This document shows positions 37,525 to 42,272 of a DNA stretch of 42,272 bases, in pieces. Position numbers and translations under genes: made by a program. Numbering within the stretch: position 1 is the stretch's first letter; every line of letters begins with the position of its first letter. This stretch comes from a virus: positions 1 through 42,272 of the IMG/VR virus record IMGVR_UViG_3300036390_000008. One strand, given 5' to 3'. Below the pieces are notes generated by a model. That model made no database searches, had not been told where the DNA came from, and saw only the letters and a list, made by a program, of their open reading frames with translations.

Positions 37525-39120
37525 ATGACCGCACTCACGATCCGCAGCGTTTTCGCCGAAGGCAAAGCTGTTAAGAAGACCGAAGTCATTCAGCTGCTTG
37601 AAGCGGGATTCTCAGGAGAGGTCATCGTACCGATAGACCATGGGACGTGGCAAAGCAGCGAGAGCTATTTCGCGGGTTCAACGGTGGCATATGGGGGGTC
37701 GCGTTGGATTGCCTTGGTCGACAACACCAATGTGGTTCCCGTCGATGGTGCCATTTGGGGACTCTATATCGCTGGCGGGTCTGTTGCAGACGGTTCACTT
37801 GGCGAGATTAAGCTTTCGAGCGCGTTGACCCAACGGCTAGGATATCGCCTCGACAGCGTTGCAGCGGCTGAGGCAACCCAGTTTCCAGCCGCTGTTCATA
37901 CAGTTCAAGCGGCAGGATTTTCCTCGATTGGAATTGGCGGCGGACTTTATGCGCGGACGACATCGCCTGCTATCTTGAAGTTTCAAGACACTAATGGCGA
38001 TTACTGGAACCTGCTCGACAATGAAATTCTACCAGAGCAGGCCGGCGTTGTGGGAAACGACAACACCAAGGGCGCCTTGAACGCTCTGGCCTTTCAAAAG
38101 GCAACAAACAGTGGCAAACGCGTCAAGTTGGCAGCCGCAAAAACGTACTTCTCGGATCCGTTTGTTCTGCAGGGTGGCCTGACTGGAACCAAGGGATCGT
38201 CAGTTCTATCTGCCACAGATTTGGCCAACCCTCTTATCCGAATAGATACGAACGAGGCTGTACTTCTCGAAAACATCCGGTTCAACGGATATGGTGCAGC
38301 TGGCGCAGCCATTTATGTAGCGCCAAGCGCTGGGAGCAATTATCGCTCCACCTTCCGAGACTTAGATTTTGCAGGCTTCGGAAAACAAGTTTGGTTCAGG
38401 AATGCCGCGACCTGGGGGGTAGAGCGCTGCACCTTCAGCGTGTACGGCGAGTCAGGCGTTTGGGTGCAGCACGATTTGCTGCCTGATAGCGGCGACAGTT
38501 TTATCGGCAATGGTTGCGTGTTCACAGGGATCGTGGGCGGTGCTGGCGCCGGCGTAGTTCAGAAGAACGGTGGTGGCCTAAAAGTCATAGGGAACAAGTT
38601 CCTGCTTGGTCAGTATGGCATAATAGCGTCTTACATTGGCGGGCCTAGCGCTACTACGCAAAGCACGTCGGTGCTGGTGATTGAGGGTAACTCGATCGAA
38701 CACTGCACAGTTGCCGGTATTGCTCTGAGCCGAGACGTTGCAGCGAATGCAGCTATCAGCTTCTTCAACGCTAATATCAGCGGTAATCACCTGAACAACA
38801 CGGATACATCCGGAGGAAGTGCCGCAGGCGCCGGCATTACTGTCGCCGATAATCTCAACATCAAGGGGCTTGGAATTACCAACAACGTCCTAGAAATTGG
38901 GCCGCATGGCGGGACAGGTATTCTCGTTGAAAGGTGCCGCGGAGGCATTGTCACCGGCAACTCCATCTATGGTAATGGAGGGCTGAACTCGGTTGGCATA
39001 TCGCTTGGAGCGGGTTTTAACGGCACCGTTGATCCAAATAACTATGGTGCTGGACTGACAACGCCTTTTTTCAAGGCGGTAGGAGCAACAGGATTCAAAG
39101 GGTCAGTAGCGGCGCTCTAG
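37525..39120 (+). CDS. Tailspike/tail fibre with right-handed beta-helix
   Basis: 531-aa receptor-binding protein. The first ~90 residues resemble a carbohydrate-binding/fibre N-terminal module (HGTWQSSESYFAGSTVAYGGSRWIALVDNTNVVP). Residues ~170-500 form repeated strands of a pectate lyase-like beta-helix (RTSGSVLSATD, NIRFNGYGAAGAAIYV, NGCVFTGIVGGAGAG, NKFLLGQYGIIASY, NSIEHCTVAGIALS, GNHLNNTDTSGGS, NNVLEIGPHGGTGILV), as in phage depolymerase tailspikes. It probably binds or cuts surface polysaccharide. The 3' end overlaps a leftward reading frame by 18 nt. GGGG lies 7 nt ahead of the ATG. Confidence 0.85.
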   Translation: MTALTIRSVFAEGKAVKKTEVIQLLEAGFSGEVIVPIDHGTWQSSESYFAGSTVAYGGSRWIALVDNTNVVPVDGAIWGLYIAGGSVADGSLGEIKLSSALTQRLGYRLDSVAAAEATQFPAAVHTVQAAGFSSIGIGGGLYARTTSPAILKFQDTNGDYWNLLDNEILPEQAGVVGNDNTKGALNALAFQKATNSGKRVKLAAAKTYFSDPFVLQGGLTGTKGSSVLSATDLANPLIRIDTNEAVLLENIRFNGYGAAGAAIYVAPSAGSNYRSTFRDLDFAGFGKQVWFRNAATWGVERCTFSVYGESGVWVQHDLLPDSGDSFIGNGCVFTGIVGGAGAGVVQKNGGGLKVIGNKFLLGQYGIIASYIGGPSATTQSTSVLVIEGNSIEHCTVAGIALSRDVAANAAISFFNANISGNHLNNTDTSGGSAAGAGITVADNLNIKGLGITNNVLEIGPHGGTGILVERCRGGIVTGNSIYGNGGLNSVGISLGAGFNGTVDPNNYGAGLTTPFFKAVGATGFKGSVAAL

Positions 39121-39290
39121 TTTCTTATCGAGCCGCAACCACTCCGGATTTAAAGCAGCGTAATTCAGCTGAAAAATTTTGGGGTTCGCTTCGTAGAAAG
39201 AATATTGCTCGTCAACAAAGGCCTTAAGGCTGGAGTGCGGTGCATCTCCGGCAGCTGGCGGTTGCCGAAAAAAGCAATTCTAGTCTTCAT
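39103..39290 (-). pseudogene. Small leftward gene with frameshift (62-aa product if repaired)
   Basis: Begins with an ATG overlapping the upstream stop (ATGA) and reads MKTRIAFF, then hits a run of six Ts (39268-39273). In frame zero it runs into a TGA ending at 39165 with unnatural sequence. In the -1 frame it continues as plausible protein: HSSLKAFVDEQYSFYEANP, LNYAALNPEWLRLDKKLERRY, ending at 39103, overlapping the tailspike end. TTTTTTC is also a perfect T_TTT_TTC slippery heptamer. So it is either a gene broken by loss of one T, or one expressed by -1 frameshifting, or a sequencing error in the run. Family unknown. Confidence 0.6.
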
Positions 39291-39559
39291 AACCCAAGGG
39301 CAACCTTACCTTCGCTGGTCAACTCTATCCTAAGCTCATCGCTCCACGGCCCGCCGGCCAAATGCCAGTGTATTAGCCCACGAGCTTCGGCATCCTCTAG
39401 GATCGCTTCGTCCAACTCACCAGCTTCGCTAACCACATAACGCCCGTTGTTGGTTGCCAGCGCCTCCAACAAATCTCTGGTGCTATGAATTGGTCGGTTC
39501 ACCTGCTCGACGCGCGGCGTGATGATGCGTGACCAGACAGCTTGTAAACTAGATAGCAC
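39287..39559 (-). CDS. Hypothetical winged-helix-like cargo protein
   Basis: 90-aa protein starting at a GTG (39559), opposite to all surrounding late genes. The second half reads as a winged helix: TRDLLEALATNN, DEAILEDAEARGLIHWHL, then a strand and wing ending LTSEGKVAL. GGGCGAG lies about 11 nt ahead of the GTG. The longer frame upstream is not convincing. With the downstream frameshifted gene it forms a two-gene leftward cassette between the tailspike and lysis genes, a typical site for genes expressed in the lysogen. Function unknown. Confidence 0.55.
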   Translation of the reverse strand: MLSSLQAVWSRIITPRVEQVNRPIHSTRDLLEALATNNGRYVVSEAGELDEAILEDAEARGLIHWHLAGGPWSDELRIELTSEGKVALGL

Positions 39560-39757
39560 CGCAGTTCTCGCCCTTTTCTGTTTGGATAAAGTCAACGCCG
39601 GGTATCGGCAAGCCCGCAACTGCCGACGCTTCTCCCCGCACATCAAGTGCATAGGGCAGGGCGCAGCGCAATGGGCGCTTGGCAAGTGACTACGGATCTC
39701 AACAGGCGCCCGCCGTAGGCGGGGTCGTCCGGGCCTCCCAGTACTATCACCTAAGCT
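39560..39757. other. Noncoding DNA between cargo cassette and lysis genes
   Basis: About 200 bp with no convincing gene on either strand. It contains a TTGACT on the minus strand (39590-39595) that could be a -35 box for the leftward cassette, but no good -10 follows. A hairpin CCCGCC-GTA-GGCGGG lies at 39709-39723 without a T-run. Confidence 0.4.
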
Positions 39758-39781
39758 GCCCGCCTCGTGCGGGCTTTTTTT
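39758..39781 (+). terminator. Rho-independent terminator before lysis genes
   Basis: Stem GCCCGC (39758-39763) with GCGGGC (39769-39774), loop CTCGT, then seven Ts. It ends 26 nt before the lysozyme ATG. Its stem closely resembles that of the terminator at 30010. Confidence 0.8.
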
Positions 39782-39807
39782 GTCTCTGAACATTTCTGGA
39801 GAACACC

Positions 39808-40569
39808 ATGAACGTGCCACCATGCGCGGCGCTTCCGGCCGTCGATTTTGACGTGGCGATGGAAGTGGCCAGCCATGAAGCCCTGATCCGTCAAACCTAT
39901 AAGGACAGCGTTGGCGTGCTGACCTGGTGCGTCGGCATGACGAACGCCACGGGTCATAAGGTTGACCGATATATCGGCAAGCCAGCTGCGCTGCAGCACT
40001 GCATGAACATCTTCGCCTGGGCGCTGCAGAACTACGCTGTCGGCGTCTACCGCGCCTTCAAAGGCTACTCTATCAACAAAGGCCAGTTCGCTGCGGCGCT
40101 GTCATTCCATTGGAACACGGGCTCGATCGAGAAAGCCTTGTGGGTAACGCTGTGGAAGCAGGGCAAAACCGAGGAAGCCAAAGCGGCTTTCATGAACTGG
40201 GACAATCCGCCTGAAATCACCGATCGGCGCCGCAAAGAGCGCGACCTGTTCTTTGATGGCAAGTGGTCGCACAACGGCAAAATGACCGAATACACCCGGC
40301 TGACCAAGAAGATGACGCCGGTGTGGTCGAGCGCGGTCAAAATCGATGTCAGCAAGGAGCTGCGAGCAGCGTTTGCCGCTCCGGTCACTGTGCCGCTCGA
40401 TGTCCCCATGCAACCTGAAGCGCCTGTTGTGGCGCCGACGGTTTCGCCTGGTGCAGAGCCTGCCAAGCAGCCTTCCAACTACAAGCGGCCAGCAATCCCG
40501 GGTTGGTTGATTGCAGCGCTCGTCATCATCGCCCTGGCAGCCGCCGGGGCTTTTTTCATTCGGTTCTAG
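39808..40569 (+). CDS. T4-type lysozyme (GH24 endolysin) with C-terminal membrane anchor
   Basis: 253-aa muramidase. The catalytic residues have exactly T4 lysozyme spacing: E24 (ASHEALIRQT), D33 (YKDSVG) and T39 (LTWCVG), i.e. E-x8-D-x5-T. The enzyme domain covers about residues 10-165 (FAAALSFHWNTGSIEKA, RRRKERDLFFDG). A Pro/Ala-rich linker follows and the protein ends in a hydrophobic helix (GWLIAALVIIALAAAGAFFIRF). A C-terminal tail anchor would hold it in the inner membrane with the enzyme reaching into the periplasm or cytoplasm depending on topology, unlike the N-terminal signal-anchor endolysins. GGAG lies 6 nt before the ATG. Confidence 0.9.
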   Translation: MNVPPCAALPAVDFDVAMEVASHEALIRQTYKDSVGVLTWCVGMTNATGHKVDRYIGKPAALQHCMNIFAWALQNYAVGVYRAFKGYSINKGQFAAALSFHWNTGSIEKALWVTLWKQGKTEEAKAAFMNWDNPPEITDRRRKERDLFFDGKWSHNGKMTEYTRLTKKMTPVWSSAVKIDVSKELRAAFAAPVTVPLDVPMQPEAPVVAPTVSPGAEPAKQPSNYKRPAIPGWLIAALVIIALAAAGAFFIRF

Positions 40570-40578
40570 GAGGCCGCT

Positions 40579-40767
40579 GTGGCCCAATTCATTCTTGCCT
40601 GCCTGGCCATCCTTGTAGGGCTAGTCTGTGCCGCCTTCGCACTGTTGTCAGCCGGCGCAAACCACATGGGCGGCGCCACCAATCCCTCAATGGTGGACCA
40701 CAAGCCCACCGTCATCTTCATCGTCCTCGCTGTCGGCTTCATCGGCCTTGGCGTGTGGCTCTTTTGA
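40579..40767 (+). CDS. Small two-helix membrane protein, holin-like
   Basis: 62-aa protein with two hydrophobic helices (FILACLAILVGLVCAAFALLSAG and TVIFIVLAVGFIGLGVWLF) joined by a short loop. Starts at a GTG with AGGAGG 5 nt upstream. The size and two-helix topology fit class II holins, and it directly follows the endolysin. A holin role is inferred; it could instead be an auxiliary membrane protein. Confidence 0.72.
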   Translation: MAQFILACLAILVGLVCAAFALLSAGANHMGGATNPSMVDHKPTVIFIVLAVGFIGLGVWLF

Positions 40768-40789
40768 CCTGCGCAGGAGGCGCACACCT

Positions 40790-41179
40790 ATGATCACGAC
40801 TATCGCAACCGCCATTGCCCAGAACGTCATCCTCGGCTGGCTCTGGCGCCGTGCCCAGGAGCTTGCCAGCTTGGGCGGCGTACTGGTCCCGATCTACCTC
40901 GCCATGCCCCCAAGCATGCAGGCTGACGTTCAAGCCATCTTTACAGGGCAGGGTGGTGGCTTGTCGATCTCGGCCGCCATAGGCCTTGGCTATTACCTCT
41001 GGACGCAGTGGCAGTCCTACCAAGCGACGGTGAAGCCGCAGGTGGTGACCAGCTCTGGTGAGAAGATCGCACTTCGCCCGAACGGCGCTACGGCCAAAGA
41101 GGTTGAGCAAGTTGCCAAGCTCGCGCCTCGGCAACAGACATTAGCCGAGCGGCTCGCCGGCATGTTCGCGCGCCATTGA
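40790..41179 (+). CDS. Membrane protein of lysis cassette
   Basis: 129-aa protein with two hydrophobic segments (about residues 24-40, LASLGGVLVPIYLAMP, and 57-71, LSISAAIGLGYYLWTQW) followed by a charged cytoplasmic-looking C terminus (KEVEQVAKLAPRQQTLAERLAGMFARH). The layout resembles phage holin proteins of alphaproteobacterial phages. AGGAGG lies 9 nt before the ATG at 40790. Between the small holin-like gene and the XhlA-like gene, it is probably part of the lysis apparatus. Confidence 0.7.
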   Translation: MITTIATAIAQNVILGWLWRRAQELASLGGVLVPIYLAMPPSMQADVQAIFTGQGGGLSISAAIGLGYYLWTQWQSYQATVKPQVVTSSGEKIALRPNGATAKEVEQVAKLAPRQQTLAERLAGMFARH

Positions 41180-41212
41180 CCCTTTCGACTAAACACATAT
41201 CGCGAGGGCGAC

Positions 41213-41566
41213 GTGCCAAACACCATTACCACCGAAGAGCGCGTTGCCCTTGTTGAGCGCAGCCTCGTAGATCACGCCAAGAGCCTCACGGCCTACAATG
41301 ACGAGTTTGCCAAGTTCGGCGCTCGCCTGCTTGCCTTGGAAGACTGGCGGCATGATCGGAATATAGCCGCTGCCCGCGAGGATGAGCGGGACAAGTCTCT
41401 TTACAAGCGGCTGGACGAAATCGAAGCTTCGATCGAAGCCATAGAAAAGCGGATGGACAACGCCGCCAAAGATCAAAAGGAAGGGCAGTTCCGTATCACC
41501 CTCCTGCTGGTCGCGGCCGTGGTCAGTCCCATTGGGACATTGATCGTGCAGCGGGTGTTCTCATGA
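41213..41566 (+). CDS. XhlA-like coiled-coil membrane protein
   Basis: 117-aa protein with a long N-terminal coiled coil (VALVERSLVDHAKSLTAYNDEFAKFGARLLALEDWRHDRN, then KRLDEIEASIEAIEKRMDNAAK) and a C-terminal hydrophobic helix (ITLLLVAAVVSPIGTLIVQRVF). This is the design of XhlA/hemolysin-type phage lysis proteins that attach to the inner membrane. Starts at a GTG with GAGG nearby. It overlaps the next gene as ATGA. Confidence 0.75.
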   Translation: MPNTITTEERVALVERSLVDHAKSLTAYNDEFAKFGARLLALEDWRHDRNIAAAREDERDKSLYKRLDEIEASIEAIEKRMDNAAKDQKEGQFRITLLLVAAVVSPIGTLIVQRVFS

Positions 41567-41988
41567 ACAAGATCATCCGCGGCCCGGTGTTCTGGCTGCT
41601 GCTCTGGCTCGCCGTAATGCCCCTAGTTCTGACACTTGGGCCCGCGCTTGAGACGCGGTATCTGCCCGTATTCAAGAGCTTCAAGCTTGTGTCCGTCACA
41701 GAGATATCGCCGGGGATAAGCCGGGTAGTGGTGTCGTTTGAGAAAGTCCGTGCCTGTGATCCCGCTGGATATGGCTGGTATCTCGGCACTCGCGATCGGG
41801 GGATATTCTCGGAAGTAGAGGTTCGCAGCGTTAACAATGGCAGCAACAACGGCCGCCCTCTAGGTCATCAGCTCTCGCTGCCGTTCGACGTATCAGCTAG
41901 CCCAAAGGACCTGCAGAACGTGTTCGTCAACATCTATTCCCGATGTCCGTTTCAGCCATGGGTCACGAAGTCGGAAGTCTATCCGTGA
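41563..41988 (+). CDS. Membrane-anchored periplasmic protein, spanin-like position
   Basis: 141-aa protein with one N-terminal hydrophobic segment (GPVFWLLLWLAVMPLVLTLG, residues 7-26) that would act as an uncleaved signal anchor, followed by a beta-rich periplasmic part with two cysteines (RACDPAGYG, SRCPFQPW) that may form a disulfide. It closes the lysis cassette, where phages usually encode the inner-membrane spanin; however it has no helical coiled-coil typical of i-spanins. Function unconfirmed. Confidence 0.65.
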   Translation: MNKIIRGPVFWLLLWLAVMPLVLTLGPALETRYLPVFKSFKLVSVTEISPGISRVVVSFEKVRACDPAGYGWYLGTRDRGIFSEVEVRSVNNGSNNGRPLGHQLSLPFDVSASPKDLQNVFVNIYSRCPFQPWVTKSEVYP

Positions 41989-42018
41989 TCACATCTGACT
42001 TGTGGTTTGTCCCCGCTC

Positions 42019-42027
42019 TTATCCACA
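42019..42027 (+). promoter_or_regulatory. DnaA box
   Basis: TTATCCACA, a perfect match to the 9-bp DnaA consensus, in the noncoding gap at 41989-42095. It may bind host DnaA or the phage DnaA domain IV protein. A single box does not make an origin. Confidence 0.5.
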
Positions 42028-42041
42028 ATCCCTAGCGGCTT

Positions 42042-42056
42042 GTTCTCATTCTGTTC
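42042..42056 (+). promoter_or_regulatory. Putative LexA (SOS) box, alphaproteobacterial type
   Basis: GTTC-TCATTCT-GTTC, exactly the direct-repeat GTTC-N7-GTTC recognised by LexA in alphaproteobacteria. It lies 40 bp ahead of the last gene's ATG, a position suitable for repression by LexA and induction by DNA damage. Confidence 0.68.
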
Positions 42057-42095
42057 ACGGTGGTAGGACTCGGCACTTCCAAGATGGAGGTCCCC

Positions 42096-42272
42096 ATGAT
42101 TCCGATTGCAGCAAAGCCACAGAACAAGGCTGAGATGATCCGGCTGGCCAAGGCTAAGGACCCGTCCATCAGCGATCAGGATATGGCTCTAAAAGTTGGC
42201 GCATCAGTGCAGCAGGTGCGTCAGGCGCTGCGCAGCAAGGGCGTGCCGCTCAAGCGAGGGCTAAGAGCCTGA
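42096..42272 (+). CDS. Small helix-turn-helix protein under LexA box
   Basis: 58-aa protein. Its C-terminal two thirds read as a helix-turn-helix (AEMIRLAKAKDPSISDQDMALKVGASVQQVRQALRSKGVPLKRG): a helix, a short turn and a recognition helix with basic end. I chose the ATG at 42096 because GGAGG lies 6 nt ahead; the ATG at 42084 has no site. It is preceded by a LexA-type box, so the gene is probably switched on by DNA damage and could be an antirepressor or other induction factor. Partner and target are unknown. Confidence 0.68.
   Translation: MIPIAAKPQNKAEMIRLAKAKDPSISDQDMALKVGASVQQVRQALRSKGVPLKRGLRA

Noticed and set aside
39661-39757. Possible tRNA or structured RNA because of the GC-rich hairpins
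   Set aside because: No anticodon, TPsiC-like or acceptor stem pattern could be found; only a 6-bp hairpin without a T-run.
1-42272. CRISPR arrays, insertion sequences and terminal inverted repeats
   Set aside because: No regularly spaced direct repeats, no transposase gene other than the phage integrase, and no matching repeats at the window ends were seen by eye; a computed repeat search was not possible.

Overview
The window is an almost complete temperate siphophage genome, very probably an integrated prophage, from an alphaproteobacterium, most likely Hyphomicrobiales. Four things support the host assignment: a GTTC-N7-GTTC box, which is the alphaproteobacterial LexA operator; a GapR (DUF2312) domain; spike-base proteins of the gene-transfer-agent Rcc01079 type; and the overall style of the proteins. 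No att site is visible, because the window starts at the stop codon of the integrase and ends at the stop codon of the last small gene. No tRNA, rRNA, CRISPR array or insertion sequence was seen.

Layout. (1) 1-7454, leftward: a tightly coupled early operon. From promoter to end it runs through small proteins, an HNH endonuclease with its usual partner, a winged-helix protein, a second HNH protein, a cytosine methyltransferase, small metal-binding and membrane proteins, an excisionase-like protein and a tyrosine integrase. Most junctions are ATGA overlaps. (2) 7455-9900: the immunity region. Two operators flank the leftward promoter. Three rightward accessory genes follow, then a leftward S24 (LexA/CI-like) repressor and three more operators over the rightward promoter. 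All five operators share one 19-bp 8-3-8 inverted repeat. (3) 9901-16530, rightward early genes: a Cro-like regulator, a LexA-type winged helix protein, a GapR/ParB-like fusion, an HD phosphohydrolase, an adenine methyltransferase, a DnaA domain IV protein, a helix-turn-helix replication protein and a possible late regulator. One small gene (11834-12079) points the other way, with a palindrome between it and its divergent neighbour.

(4) 16531-28656: late control region with a terminator, then head genes in phage lambda order (small terminase, large terminase, gpW-like, portal, ClpP-like protease with a nested scaffold, decoration protein, capsid, connector genes). A cassette of spike-base and fibre-like proteins, resembling GTA head spikes, lies among the connector genes. 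(5) 28687-29976: an O-antigen ligase/polymerase-like membrane protein, a probable lysogenic-conversion cargo gene. (6) 30058-39120: tail genes, comprising the tail tube, G/GT chaperones joined by a canonical -1 frameshift signal, tape measure, distal tail proteins, a cysteine peptidase-like protein, a J-like tip protein and a beta-helix tailspike. (7) 39103-39559: a leftward two-gene cargo cassette whose second gene is frameshifted. (8) 39808-41988: lysis genes (T4-type lysozyme with a C-terminal anchor, holin-like proteins, an XhlA-like protein and an anchored periplasmic protein). (9) 41989-42272: a DnaA box and a LexA box ahead of a small helix-turn-helix gene.

How it works together, by inference: the repressor holds both early promoters off through the shared operators. 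SOS can act twice, by RecA-stimulated repressor self-cleavage and by LexA derepression of the right-end gene. Rho-independent terminators placed ahead of several late genes suggest that late transcription needs antitermination.
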